Positions 20,115 to 29,103 of a DNA stretch of 64,000 nucleotides are shown in pieces; within the stretch, counting starts at the first letter, position 1; the number at the start of each line of letters is the position of its first letter. Where the stretch lies: NCBI RefSeq assembly GCF_000344155.1, contig NZ_BAOQ01000003.1:115494-179493 (forward strand), read 5' to 3'. A program made the translations under genes and the position numbers. Origin of the DNA: Gordonia paraffinivorans NBRC 108238. GTDB taxonomy: Bacteria > Actinomycetota > Actinomycetes > Mycobacteriales > Mycobacteriaceae. The notes below the pieces were generated by a model. That model was not told the DNA's origin and did no database searches. It was given only the letters and a program-made list of their open reading frames with translations.

Positions 20115-20687
20115 ATGTCGCTGTCGGAACTCGACGCCGCCGCCCGGCACCGCGAGGTCGCGACGGGCTTCTCCGGCATCGTCGCAGTCGTCGCCGATTG
20201 GGAGGCCCCGACGCCGGTCGACGGATGGGTGGCGCGTGACGTCGTCGCCCACCTCGTCGACTGGTCCACCGGCTTCCTCGAGGCCGTCGGGATCTCCCTG
20301 CCCGGCGGGCCGTCCGTCGCCGACGACCCGGCGGGTGCGTGGTCGGCTCACGCCGCATCGATCCAGGGCCTGCTGGACGGGTCGAGGGCCGACGAGACGA
20401 TCACCCACCCGATGACCGGCGAACACCGGCTCGCCGACGCGATCGACCGGTTCTACACCGCCGACGTGTTCATGCACACCTGGGACCTGGCCCGATCGCA
20501 GGGCATCACACCCGAACTCGACGCCGCCCACGCGCAGCTGATGCTCGACGGGATGGTTCCGATCGAGGACATGATGCGACGGTCCGGCCAGTACGGACCC
20601 GCGGTCGAGGTGCCCGCCGGCGCCGACGCCGTCACCCGGCTCATGGGATTCATCGGACGCGATCCGGCGTGGGCGCCGCGGGTCTGA
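20115..20687 (+). CDS. TIGR03086-family DinB-like protein
   Basis: This 190-residue four-helix-bundle protein resembles the TIGR03086/maleylpyruvate-isomerase N-terminal family. Possible metal-binding histidines are in ARDVVAHLVDWS and in the AIDRFYTADVFMHTWDLARS motif. It begins 4 nt after the SRPBCC gene and is the third gene of the ArsR unit. Family members may act in thiol-dependent (mycothiol) detoxification, but the reaction here is unknown. Confidence 0.8.
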   Translation: MSLSELDAAARHREVATGFSGIVAVVADWEAPTPVDGWVARDVVAHLVDWSTGFLEAVGISLPGGPSVADDPAGAWSAHAASIQGLLDGSRADETITHPMTGEHRLADAIDRFYTADVFMHTWDLARSQGITPELDAAHAQLMLDGMVPIEDMMRRSGQYGPAVEVPAGADAVTRLMGFIGRDPAWAPRV

Positions 20688-20810
20688 GCGTCGGGACCCG
20701 CGCCGGTCGATGGGCCCCGGCAGAACCCGGCACCGCGGCGAGGTCCTTCCTGGGTCGTCTCGGGCGGTGGGCATGAGCCCCACGCCACGCACGCAGGTCA
20801 CGTTTCGGAG

Positions 20811-20816
20811 TAGCGT
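20811..20816 (+). promoter_or_regulatory. -10 box TAGCGT, leaderless promoter of the MoxR gene
   Basis: It ends 7 nt before GTG 20824. It is the main reason for choosing that start over GTG 20815. Confidence 0.5.
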
Positions 20817-20823
20817 GGATCAC

Positions 20824-22260
20824 GTGCCAGAGGACAACTTCACCACGCATGGTTCTCAGACGACCGAAACCCGCCATCCCTCGCCCCGCACCCTGGGTGA
20901 GCTGCGTGCCAGCGGCCATGTCTTCCGCAGTGTGCGAGACGAGATCCGCAACAACCTGCTGACCGCGCTCCGGGAGGGTCGCGACCCCTGGCCGGGGATC
21001 GTCGGTTTCGAGTCCACCGTCATCCCCCAACTCGAACGCGCACTCATCGCCGGCCACGACGTCGTGATGCTCGGTGAGCGCGGCCAGGGCAAGACCCGCA
21101 TCCTGCGCACCCTCGTGAACCTGCTCGACGAGTGGACCCCGGTCATCGCCGGGTCCGAACTCGGCGAGCACCCGTACGAGCCGATCACCCCGGCGTCGAT
21201 CCGCAAGGCCGCCAACCTGCTCGACGACCTGCCCATCGAGTGGCGTCACCGCTCGCAGCGCTACAGCGAGAAACTCGCCACCCCCGACACCTCGGTGGCC
21301 GACCTCGTCGGCGACATCGACCCGATGAAGGTGGCCGAGGGCCGCAGCCTCGGCGACCCGGAGACCATCCACTTCGGTCTCATCCCGCGGGCGCACCGCG
21401 GCATCGTCGCGATCAACGAGCTGCCCGACCTCGCCGAGCGCATCCAGGTCGCGATGCTCAACGTGATGGAGGAGCGTGACATCCAGGTCCGCGGCTACAC
21501 GCTGCGCCTGCCGCTCGACGTCCTGGTGATGGCCAGCGCCAACCCCGAGGACTACACCAACCGCGGCCGCATCATCACCCCGCTCAAGGACCGGTTCGGC
21601 GCCGAGATCCGCACGCACTACCCGCTCGAACTCGACGACGAGGTCGCCGTCATCGAGCAGGAGGCCGACCTCACCGCGACGGTTCCGTCTTTCATCCTCG
21701 AGATCCTGGCCCGCTTCACCCGCTACACCCGCGACCACCCGTCGATCGACCAGCGCTCCGGCGTGTCCGCCCGGTTCTCGATCGCCGCCGCCGAGACCGT
21801 CGCCGCCGCCGCGCTGCACCGTTCCGCGGTGACGGGGGAGGAGCAACCGGTGGCCCGCGTCGTCGACCTCGAATCGGTGGTCGAGGTGTTGCGGGGCAAG
21901 GTCGAGTTCGAGTCCGGAGAAGAAGGGCGCGAACTGGAGATCCTCGAACACCTCATGCGCAAGTCGATCGCCGACACCGTGCGCGCCCATCTGGGCGGCA
22001 TCGACATGGCGCCGCTCGTCCACGCGCTGGAGAACGGCGAACCGGTCGTGACCGGCGACCGCGTCACCGCCGCGGAGTTCCTCTCGTCGATCCCGTCGCC
22101 GGAGACCACCTCGGCGGTCCTCGACGAGATCGCCGAGCGACTCGAGGCCGACTCCGACGGGGAGCGGGCCAGCGCCGTCGAACTGGCGCTCGAGGGTCTG
22201 TACCTCGCCCGCCGGATCGGCAAGGAGGCCGACGAGTCCGGCCAGACGATCTACGGCTGA
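20824..22260 (+). CDS. MoxR-type AAA+ ATPase (Rv0958-like)
   Basis: This ATPase of about 478 residues has a Walker A GERGQGKTR near residue 85, a Walker B/sensor region GIVAINELPDLAERIQ near 200 and a sensor-1 asparagine in VMASANPEDYTNRGR. It is annotated in relatives as a magnesium-chelatase-like or MoxR ATPase and always pairs with a VWA protein, which follows 25 bp downstream. Such pairs act as metal-insertion or protein-remodelling chaperones. Order purH-MoxR-VWA equals Rv0957-Rv0958-Rv0959, except for the inserted genes here. The frame is open upstream to 20710, but the -10 position favours GTG 20824. Confidence 0.85.
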   Translation: MPEDNFTTHGSQTTETRHPSPRTLGELRASGHVFRSVRDEIRNNLLTALREGRDPWPGIVGFESTVIPQLERALIAGHDVVMLGERGQGKTRILRTLVNLLDEWTPVIAGSELGEHPYEPITPASIRKAANLLDDLPIEWRHRSQRYSEKLATPDTSVADLVGDIDPMKVAEGRSLGDPETIHFGLIPRAHRGIVAINELPDLAERIQVAMLNVMEERDIQVRGYTLRLPLDVLVMASANPEDYTNRGRIITPLKDRFGAEIRTHYPLELDDEVAVIEQEADLTATVPSFILEILARFTRYTRDHPSIDQRSGVSARFSIAAAETVAAAALHRSAVTGEEQPVARVVDLESVVEVLRGKVEFESGEEGRELEILEHLMRKSIADTVRAHLGGIDMAPLVHALENGEPVVTGDRVTAAEFLSSIPSPETTSAVLDEIAERLEADSDGERASAVELALEGLYLARRIGKEADESGQTIYG

Positions 22261-22285
22261 GCCGGCACCGATCAGGGGAGAACAC

Positions 22286-24289
22286 ATGGCGCGCAAGACC
22301 TTCCATCGCTCGCGCTATCAGCGGTACACCGGCGGGCCGGACCCGCTGGCGCCACCGGTGGACCTGCGCGAGGCGCTGGAGCGAATCGGCGACGACGTCA
22401 TGGCCGGTGCGTCGCCGCAGCGTGCCCTGCGGGAGCTGCTCCGGCGCGGCACGCCGACCATGCGCGGGCTCGACAAGCTGCGCGAGCAGGTCAACCGCCG
22501 GCGGCAGGAGCTGCTGAAGAATCGCAATCTCGACGGCACCTTCGCCGAGATCCGCGAGCTGCTCGACCGGGCTGTGCTCGAGGAGCGCAAGCAACTCGCC
22601 CGCGACCTCGACGACGACGCGCGGTTCGCGGAGATGCAGATCGGCAACCTCCCGCCGTCGACCGCGCAGGCCGTCGAGGAGCTGGCGAACTACGACTGGC
22701 GCAGCCCGCAGGCCCGCGCCGACTACGAGAAGATCAAGGATCTCCTCGGCCGCGAACTGCTCGACCAGCGGTTCGCCGGGATGAAGCAGGCCCTCGAGGG
22801 CGCGACCGAGGCCGACCGGCAACGGATCTCGGACATGCTCACAGACCTCAACGAGCTTCTCGAGGCCCACAACCGCGGCGAGGACACCTCGGAGAAGTTC
22901 GAGGAGTTCATGGACAAGCACGGGGAGTTCTTCCCGGAGAATCCCCGCAACACCGACGAACTCGTCGACTCGCTGGCGCAGCGGGCCGCGGCCGCCCAGC
23001 AGTTCTACAACTCGCTCACCCCCGAACAGCGAGCCGAACTCGACCAGCTCGCGCAGCAGGCGTTCGGCTCCCCCGAGCTGATGAACCAACTGGCACAGAT
23101 GGATTCGCAGCTGCGGATGGCGCGGCCCGGCCTGGACTGGGACAACGCGCAGTCCTTCTCCGGGGATCAGCCGATGGGGCTCGGCGAGGGCGCTGCGGCG
23201 CTGCGCGACATCGCCGAACTCGAGGCGCTGAGCGAGCAGCTGTCGCAGCAGTACGCCGGCGCGCAGATGGAGGACATCGACCTCGACGCGCTCGCCCGGC
23301 AGCTGGGGGAGGAGGCCGCCGTCGACGCGCGGATGCTCGCCGAGCTCGAGAAGGCGCTCTCCGAACAGGGGTTCTTCGATCGCACCGCCGACGGGCAGCT
23401 CCGGTTGAGCCCGAAGGCGATGCGTCAGCTCGGGCAGTCCATCTTCCGCGACATCGCCCAGCAGCTGTCGGGGCGTCGCGGCGACCGGCAGACGCGACAG
23501 AGCGGGCTGCTCGGCGAACCCACCGGCGCGAGCCGCGAATGGCAGTTCGGCGACACCGATCCCTGGGACGTGACGCGTACGGTGTCGAACGCGGTGCTGC
23601 GCACCGTCTCCGAGACCACCGAGCCGGCGCTCGCGACGTCGGAGATGGCGCGGTCGGGCGTGCGGATCGACGTGCGCGACGTCGAGGTCGCCGAGACCGA
23701 GAGCCGCACGCAGGCGGCGGTCGTGCTCCTCGTCGACACGTCGTTCTCCATGGAGATGGAGGGTCGCTGGACGCCGATGAAGCGCACCGCGATCGCGCTG
23801 AACCACCTGATCTCGACGAGGTTTCGCACCGACGAGCTGCACCTGATCGCCTTCGGCCGGTACGCCCGGTCGATCGACATCGCCGAGCTGACCGGGCTGC
23901 AGCCGCGCATGGAGCAGGGCACCAACCTGCACCACGCACTCCTGCTGGCGCAGCGGCATCTTCGCCGGTTCCCGAACGCGCAACCGGTCGTGCTCATCGT
24001 CACCGACGGCGAGCCGACCGCGCATCTGGACCCGAGCGGCGAGCCGTTCTTCTTCTATCCGCCGCACCCGCAGACCATCGCCCTGACCGTGCGCGAACTC
24101 GACCACATCTCGCGGATCGGCGCGCAGGTCACGTTCTTCCGGCTCGGCGACGACCCGGGCCTGGCCCACTTCATGGACCAGATCGCGCGGCGGATCGGCG
24201 GTCGGGTGGTCGCGCCCGACCTCGACGGCCTCGGCGCCGCGGTGGTCGGGGACTACCTGCGATCGCGGGGTCGGCGCCGACGCGGGTGA
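22286..24289 (+). CDS. VWA-domain protein, partner of the MoxR ATPase (Rv0959-like)
   Basis: This 667-residue protein has a long, charged, largely helical N-terminal region and a C-terminal von Willebrand A domain. The MIDAS motif VVLLVDTSFSMEME (DxSxS) is at about residue 484, and the downstream metal-ligand region VVLIVTDGEPTAH follows. A GGGGAG ribosome binding site precedes ATG 22286. As partner of the ATPase it probably recruits or releases a client; the client is unknown. Length is close to that of the M. tuberculosis protein. Confidence 0.87.
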   Translation: MARKTFHRSRYQRYTGGPDPLAPPVDLREALERIGDDVMAGASPQRALRELLRRGTPTMRGLDKLREQVNRRRQELLKNRNLDGTFAEIRELLDRAVLEERKQLARDLDDDARFAEMQIGNLPPSTAQAVEELANYDWRSPQARADYEKIKDLLGRELLDQRFAGMKQALEGATEADRQRISDMLTDLNELLEAHNRGEDTSEKFEEFMDKHGEFFPENPRNTDELVDSLAQRAAAAQQFYNSLTPEQRAELDQLAQQAFGSPELMNQLAQMDSQLRMARPGLDWDNAQSFSGDQPMGLGEGAAALRDIAELEALSEQLSQQYAGAQMEDIDLDALARQLGEEAAVDARMLAELEKALSEQGFFDRTADGQLRLSPKAMRQLGQSIFRDIAQQLSGRRGDRQTRQSGLLGEPTGASREWQFGDTDPWDVTRTVSNAVLRTVSETTEPALATSEMARSGVRIDVRDVEVAETESRTQAAVVLLVDTSFSMEMEGRWTPMKRTAIALNHLISTRFRTDELHLIAFGRYARSIDIAELTGLQPRMEQGTNLHHALLLAQRHLRRFPNAQPVVLIVTDGEPTAHLDPSGEPFFFYPPHPQTIALTVRELDHISRIGAQVTFFRLGDDPGLAHFMDQIARRIGGRVVAPDLDGLGAAVVGDYLRSRGRRRRG

Positions 24290-24314
24290 CCGGCGCCGGG
24301 CGCCGCGCCGACCC

Positions 24315-24977
24315 TCAGGCGGTGCGCGGCTTGCGGCCGGCGATGATCCACAGCACGACGCCGATCAGGAAGAGCAGCCCACCGAGGCCGCCGCCGAGGA
24401 AGGCGAGCGCGATTCCGCCGCCGAGACTCAGGATCCCGCCGACGTCGACCGAGGCGACGACGACGCGGTCGGTGCATTCGAACGTGTACGTGCCGCCCTG
24501 GACCACCTCGAAGGACGCGAACGACTCCACGTGGTTGCCGTCATGGTCGAATTCGGCGGTCAGGCTGCCGTTTCGGACGGGCTCGGCCGGGCCGTCGATG
24601 TTGCACGACGGGGCGCGGCCGTCTTCGGTGAAGAGCGTGAAGGTGTCGCCGGCGTCGTAGGCGTGCCGGGCGGTCGGTTCGACGACGAACGAGTCGTTCA
24701 CGATGTTCCCGGCCCCGGTCGCGGCCAGGATGCCGCCGACGACGACCGAGACCACCAGGATCGCGAGGCCGACGAAGGTGAGGCCCTTGCCCCAGCGCCG
24801 CATCCCGGAGCGGTCCTTCGGCTGGGTCGGGGGAGGTGGGTGGCCGCCCGGTGGGTAGCCGCCCTGGGGATACCCGCCCTGGGGGTAAGCGCCTTGCGGG
24901 TAGGCGCCCTGCGGGTACCGGCCGGGGGACGGGGGTCCGGGCTGGTACGGCTGTCCGGGATCAAACGGTTGGCCCAC
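24315..24977 (-). CDS. Membrane protein with Pro/Gly/Tyr/Gln-rich N-terminus
   Basis: I do not recognise the family with certainty. The 220-residue protein starts with a YPQGAYPQG-type repeat tract (residues 5-50), followed by one membrane helix (GLTFVGLAILVVSVVVGGIL), an extracytoplasmic domain of about 90 residues with two cysteines (PSCNIDG and TFECTD) that could form a disulfide, and a second hydrophobic C-terminal helix with a basic end. It converges on the VWA gene with 25 bp between the stops. The intergenic region at its 5' end is shared with the divergent DUF1707 gene. Confidence 0.8.
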   Translation of the reverse strand: MGQPFDPGQPYQPGPPSPGRYPQGAYPQGAYPQGGYPQGGYPPGGHPPPPTQPKDRSGMRRWGKGLTFVGLAILVVSVVVGGILAATGAGNIVNDSFVVEPTARHAYDAGDTFTLFTEDGRAPSCNIDGPAEPVRNGSLTAEFDHDGNHVESFASFEVVQGGTYTFECTDRVVVASVDVGGILSLGGGIALAFLGGGLGGLLFLIGVVLWIIAGRKPRTA

Positions 24978-25132
24978 GATCGCCTCCGGTTCTCCGTGCG
25001 TGGTCGTCGTTCCCCGACAGGTCGGATTATGCCTCCGCGGCGGGCATCTCGGGGTGCGACCGGGGGATTCCTCAGGGTCGGCGCGGCGATTCGGCAGCCG
25101 AGATCAGGGTGGTCCCGCCGCGCATACGCCAC

Positions 25133-25138
25133 TAGGGT
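25133..25138 (+). promoter_or_regulatory. -10 box TAGGGT of the DUF1707 gene
   Basis: It ends 8 nt before GTG 25147, so the message is probably leaderless. GTG 25141 would lie only 2 nt from the box and is therefore unlikely to be the start. Confidence 0.55.
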
Positions 25139-25146
25139 CGGTGTAC

Positions 25147-25791
25147 GTGGACACCTCCGGCGATCTCCCCGCTCCCGACGATCGTCGAGCACGGTTGCGT
25201 GCGGCCGACGTCGATCGGGAACTGGTACACGAAATCCTCTCCGCGGCCATGGCCCACGGCAGCCTGACGCCGGCCGAGTACGAAGAGCGGGCCGGAAAGG
25301 CCGTCGTGGCAAAGACGTTCGCCGATCTCGACGCCCTCACCGACGACCTGCCCATCGCGCAACTGGGTGTCGCCATCCCGGCGCCGTCGCTTGCGCCCGG
25401 GCCACGGGTCACCGGTGCCGTCGGGGCGGATGCCGTGCGCCACCGGCTGGCGATCATGTCCGAGAGCGATCTGACGGGGACGGCGGTGGTCGCCGACGAG
25501 TTGACCGCGACCGCGATCATGGGCGGGGTGAAGCTCGACCTGCGCGAGGTCGAGTTCGCCAGCCCGGTGCTCACCATCCGCGCTGTCGCGATCATGGGCG
25601 GCGTCGAGATCCTCGCGCCCGAGGACGTGACCGTGGAGATCGGGGGCCTCGGGATCATGGGCGGTTTCGGCGGCAGGTCGCAGCGCTCCACCCGGCCGGG
25701 GGCGCCGGTGATCCGGGTGACGGGCCTCGCGCTCATGGGCGGCGTCGAGCTGAAGATCCCCAAGCGCAAGGCAATCGACGACCACGACTGA
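25147..25791 (+). CDS. DUF1707 domain protein with LiaF-like C-terminal repeats
   Basis: This protein of about 214 residues begins with a DUF1707/SHOCT-like domain (RLRAADVDRELVHEILSAAM, then GSLTPAEYEERAGKAV). The second half contains four AIMGGVKLDL-type strands of the beta-helical LiaF/DUF2154 fold seen in cell-wall-stress response proteins. No membrane helix is evident. GTG 25141 and GTG 25147 are both possible; the -10 spacing favours 25147. A role in envelope-stress sensing is inferred from the fold only. Confidence 0.8.
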   Translation: MDTSGDLPAPDDRRARLRAADVDRELVHEILSAAMAHGSLTPAEYEERAGKAVVAKTFADLDALTDDLPIAQLGVAIPAPSLAPGPRVTGAVGADAVRHRLAIMSESDLTGTAVVADELTATAIMGGVKLDLREVEFASPVLTIRAVAIMGGVEILAPEDVTVEIGGLGIMGGFGGRSQRSTRPGAPVIRVTGLALMGGVELKIPKRKAIDDHD

Positions 25792-25852
25792 GGGTTGCGA
25801 CGGCCGAGACCTCGCCGCCACGAGCGCCGGACGGGGCCGAGAGCCGGCGGCC

Positions 25853-26788
25853 TCAGGCCAGCAACAGGGCGATGGCCGCGATCACCGGGATGGACGCGAT
25901 CGTGGTGATCAGCCCGGTGTCGCGGGCCAGGATCTGACCCCGCCGGTAGCGGGTGGCGTAGACGAACACGTTCTGGGCGGTCGGCAGGGCCGCGATCACC
26001 ACCTGTGCGAACAGATCGTGGCCGGTCTGGCCGAATCCCCAGCGCGCGATCGCGTACACGGCCAGCGGCATCGCGACCATCTTCAGCACCGAGGCGAGGA
26101 GGATGTCGCGGCGCGGGCTCTCGCCCTTCTTGAAGATCTGCACACCGGTCAGCGACATGCCGAACGCGAGCAGCGCGGTCGGCACCGATGCGTCGCCGAG
26201 CATCTTCAGCGGTGACATCACGGCAGCCGGCGGCATCAGGCCGAGCAGCGATACGACGAGTCCGGCGATGCCCCCGACGACGATCGGATTGGTGAGCGGC
26301 GCAATCAGCGAGTCCTTGACGACCGAGCGGCCGGACTCCCGTTCGAGGGCGGTGAGGTCGAGCGCCAGCAGCGCCATCGGCGACAGGATCAGGATCTGGA
26401 ACAGCAGCAGCGGCGCCACGAACGACGCGTCGTCGAGCACGAAGATGGCGATCGGCAGCCCCAGGTTGACGCTGTTGACATACGACGACGACAACGCGCC
26501 GATGACCAGCTCGGGAATCCCGCGTCGGAGCGTCAGTTTCGCGATGACGAGATAGGCGGTCGCGATGATCAGGGCGCCGCCGCCGGCGATGACCAGCGTC
26601 GAGGAGAAGACGACCGAGAGATCGGACGTCACCAGGGAGTGGAACAACAGCGCCGGGGTGAAGACGAAGAACACCAGACGCGAGAGGACCTCGTGGGCGC
26701 GGTCTCCGATGACCCGTGTCCGGCCGAGGACGTAACCCACCCCGACTACTATGAAGATCACCGTGAAGCCGGAGATGACGCCAGACAC
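25853..26788 (-). CDS. AEC-family (auxin efflux carrier-like) transporter
   Basis: This 311-residue protein has about ten membrane helices typical of the AEC family (FIVVGVGYVLGRTRVIGD at the N-terminus; GLPIAIFVLDDASFVAPLLLFQ in the middle). Family members export or import small organic anions such as malate or malonate. Its GTG start at 26788 lies 6 nt after a TAGACT -10 box on the minus strand (26800-26795), so the mRNA is probably leaderless. It is convergent with the DUF1707 gene and divergent from the next gene. The substrate is unknown. Confidence 0.85.
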   Translation of the reverse strand: MSGVISGFTVIFIVVGVGYVLGRTRVIGDRAHEVLSRLVFFVFTPALLFHSLVTSDLSVVFSSTLVIAGGGALIIATAYLVIAKLTLRRGIPELVIGALSSSYVNSVNLGLPIAIFVLDDASFVAPLLLFQILILSPMALLALDLTALERESGRSVVKDSLIAPLTNPIVVGGIAGLVVSLLGLMPPAAVMSPLKMLGDASVPTALLAFGMSLTGVQIFKKGESPRRDILLASVLKMVAMPLAVYAIARWGFGQTGHDLFAQVVIAALPTAQNVFVYATRYRRGQILARDTGLITTIASIPVIAAIALLLA

Positions 26789-26794
26789 CGCTCG

Positions 26795-26800
26795 AGTCTA
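26795..26800 (-). promoter_or_regulatory. -10 box TAGACT of the AEC transporter gene
   Basis: On the minus strand this box ends 6 nt before GTG 26788, consistent with a leaderless transcript. Confidence 0.5.
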
Positions 26801-26848
26801 TTCATCAGGGTGAACCACGGAATTGTCGGACCTAAGAAGGGGTAACGG

Positions 26849-27550
26849 GTGTCACAACCACCGGAGCAGGGATCGGGCAACGACCAGGACGATTGGGGCA
26901 CGGTTCCGAGCTCGGGGTCTTCGAGCGGCGATCACGGTGTGAATCTGAGCAAGGGCGGCCAGACCCCGCCGGACCCCACGTCCCCGGAGTACGCCCCGAC
27001 CCAGTTCGGCCAGGCGTACCAGCCGCCCGCCGATCCGCAGGGCCAGGACCCGTACGGCCAGAGTCCATACGGACAGAACGCCTACGAGCAGAATCCGTAT
27101 GGGCAGCCGTCGCCGGATCCCTACGCGCAGAATCCGTACGGTCAGAGCCCGTACGGGGCGGCGCCGGGCTCGGCCTACGGCGATCCCTACCAGCCGGGAC
27201 CCGCCTACGGATCGGCGGCGTACGGCGGCGCGAATCCCTACCAGGCAGGCGCCTACCCCGGTTATGCCGCGCCGCCCTCCACGAACGGAAAGGCGATCGC
27301 GTCGTTGGTCTGCGGGATCGCCGGCCTGGTGTGCTGTGGGTTGATCACCGGGATCGTCGCCGTGGTCCTCGGTGTGATGGCCCGTCGTGAGGTGAGGGAT
27401 TCGTCCGGTCGGGAGACCGGGGACGGCCTCGCGCTCGGCGGGATCATCACGGGAACGATCGCGATCGTCTGGTCGCTGGTGTTCATCGTCCTCTACGCGG
27501 TGGGTATCGGCGCGGCGATCCTCGACGACAGCAGCACTTCCACCTTCTGA
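26849..27550 (+). CDS. DUF4190 membrane protein with PYGQ-repeat N-terminus
   Basis: This 233-residue protein has a disordered N-terminal half ([20 protein letters not shown]) and two C-terminal helices with the DUF4190 pattern [47 protein letters not shown]. The hairpin loop with a conserved RETG-GLAL motif lies between the helices. GTG 26849 has an AAGAAGGGG ribosome binding site. A paralogue with the same C-terminal fold follows after a terminator. Function unknown; probably an envelope protein. Confidence 0.85.
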   Translation: MSQPPEQGSGNDQDDWGTVPSSGSSSGDHGVNLSKGGQTPPDPTSPEYAPTQFGQAYQPPADPQGQDPYGQSPYGQNAYEQNPYGQPSPDPYAQNPYGQSPYGAAPGSAYGDPYQPGPAYGSAAYGGANPYQAGAYPGYAAPPSTNGKAIASLVCGIAGLVCCGLITGIVAVVLGVMARREVRDSSGRETGDGLALGGIITGTIAIVWSLVFIVLYAVGIGAAILDDSSTSTF

Positions 27551-27567
27551 ACGATTTCACGCCGATC

Positions 27568-27607
27568 CTGCCCCTGACCGGGAGATTCTCCGCCCGGTCG
27601 GGGGCAG
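27568..27607 (+). terminator. Terminator between the two DUF4190 genes
   Basis: A 15-bp stem (27568-27582 with 27593-27607, one G-T pair) and a 10-nt loop are followed by TTCTCATT. Confidence 0.8.
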
Positions 27608-27695
27608 TTCTCATTAGTCTGTGACGAGCGCCGCCGATGACGCCGCGCCCACAGTCGTCGCGCCGCGACGACGCCAGCACGTGAAAGGCCCGAAG

Positions 27696-28604
27696 ATGTC
27701 GAACCCGCCCGGAGATGGGGAGTCGCACGAGCCGACCTCCGCACCTCAGTCACCGCCGGAATCCGCCTCCGGCCAGTCGTCTCCCGCCGAAGCCGGTGAC
27801 GCGGCCCGTCCGGCCCCGATGACGTCGACGCCCGGCGCCGGGCCCGAGGGCACCGAGGTCGCCGAATCTCACAGTCCGGCCGACGCGACCACCCGGATCA
27901 TCAAGACCGGTCCCACCGTCGGTGGGTCGGGCGAGGCTTCGCCCGAGCCGTTCGGTGCCGCCGGAGAGCCTCCTGCCCCGGGTGGGCCTGCCCCCTCCGG
28001 GTACGACTCGACGCGAGTGATCTCCACGCGACCGCCCGCGGGGCCGGGTGGGGCGCCGCAGTCTCAGGGGCAGCCGCCGCAGGGGGCACCCGGGTACGGG
28101 GCACCTCAGGGATACGGCGCGCCGGGCGCCGGCCCGCAGGGGTACGGCGCCGCCGGCCACGGCCACGCGGGGGCGCCCGGTCCGGACGCCTCGGGCCAGG
28201 CGGGCTCTCCGCAAGGACCAGGACAGTTCGGTCAGGGCGGACCCGGGTCTGCCCAGCATGGGTACGGACAGCCCTACCCTGCGGGGGTGCAGCCCGCGCC
28301 GCCCGTCGACCCGGCGGGCTTCGGCGACCCCTACGCCGGGGCGTCGGCGCCGAAGACCAACTCGCTCGCCATCTTCGCGCTGGTGGCGTCGTTGCTGGGG
28401 CTCTTCTGCGGTGTCGGCGGCCTGGCCGGTCTGATCATGGGCATCTTCGCGCGCCGGCAGATCGACGCCTCGAACGGTCGGGAGACCGGCGGCGGGCTCG
28501 CGCTGGCCGCGATCATCATCGGCGCGATCGTCGTCGTCTGGGCGCTGTTCTGGCTGGTGATGATCGGCACCGGCGCCGTGGACGTCGATTTCTCCAGTTC
28601 GTAG
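27696..28604 (+). CDS. DUF4190 membrane protein, second copy
   Basis: This 302-residue protein has a long Pro/Gly/Ala/Gln-rich N-terminal region (about 210 residues, including APGYGAPQGYGAPGAGPQGY) and a C-terminal DUF4190 hairpin (LAIFALVASLLGLFCGVGG, RRQIDASNGRETGGGLALAA) homologous to the preceding gene. ATG 27696 has AAAGG at 7-nt spacing, so I prefer it over the upstream GTG 27621, which directly abuts a TAGTCT -10-like box. The pair probably arose by tandem duplication, with the low-complexity part evolving freely. Function unknown. Confidence 0.8.
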   Translation: MSNPPGDGESHEPTSAPQSPPESASGQSSPAEAGDAARPAPMTSTPGAGPEGTEVAESHSPADATTRIIKTGPTVGGSGEASPEPFGAAGEPPAPGGPAPSGYDSTRVISTRPPAGPGGAPQSQGQPPQGAPGYGAPQGYGAPGAGPQGYGAAGHGHAGAPGPDASGQAGSPQGPGQFGQGGPGSAQHGYGQPYPAGVQPAPPVDPAGFGDPYAGASAPKTNSLAIFALVASLLGLFCGVGGLAGLIMGIFARRQIDASNGRETGGGLALAAIIIGAIVVVWALFWLVMIGTGAVDVDFSSS

Positions 28605-28645
28605 GCTCTCGACGGCCACCCCGGGGCGGCCCGCAGGCCTCCATT

Positions 28646-28675
28646 TTGGAGTTGGGCGCCGCCAACAGGTAGTCT
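28646..28675 (+). promoter_or_regulatory. Promoter of rpmF
   Basis: A -35-like TTGGAG (28646-28651) and a -10 TAGTCT (28670-28675) are separated by 18 bp. This gives a 5' leader of about 105 nt before the AGGAGAAGG ribosome binding site. Confidence 0.5.
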
Positions 28676-28789
28676 GATCGGGTTGTGTGCCGCGCCCGCG
28701 TGGCTGTCAGGCGCACTGACTCGGGTCGACCCGGTGACGCGCGAACGTGCCGACGACCACGCAGACCACAGTAGGAGAAGGGCTCAACC

Positions 28790-28963
28790 ATGGCTGTACC
28801 GAAGCGCCGGATGTCGCGGGCGAACACCCGTAGCCGTCGTTCGCAGTGGAAGGCGGACAACCCCGCACTGCAGGAAGAGAAGATCAACGGCGTCCCCGTG
28901 CGGATCCCGCGTCGTCTCGTGAAGGCTGCTCGCGCAGGCATCATCGACCTGGATCGCCGCTAG
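28790..28963 (+). CDS. rpmF: 50S ribosomal protein L32, zinc-free form
   Basis: This 57-residue basic protein ([20 protein letters not shown] at the N-terminus, [18 protein letters not shown] at the C-terminus) is ribosomal protein L32. It contains no cysteine, so it is the zinc-independent (C-minus) variant common in mycobacterial relatives. AGGAGAAGG lies just upstream of ATG 28790, and a hairpin terminator follows at 29005-29037. Confidence 0.95.
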   Translation: MAVPKRRMSRANTRSRRSQWKADNPALQEEKINGVPVRIPRRLVKAARAGIIDLDRR

Positions 28964-29004
28964 TCTTCTCTCGCTGCCGGAAACGGCACAGCGATCGTTC
29001 TACG

Positions 29005-29037
29005 ACGGCCGCCCTCGGATGACCCGGGGGCGGCCGT
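29005..29037 (+). terminator. Terminator of rpmF
   Basis: ACGGCCGCCC pairs with GGGCGGCCGT (10 bp) around a 13-nt loop, followed by TCGTGT. Confidence 0.7.
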
Positions 29038-29103
29038 TCGTGTGCCCTGCATGTGCTTGTCTGTCGTATTGCTGTGGTCGGGTCGTCGTGAGGAGGCTGT
29101 GAC

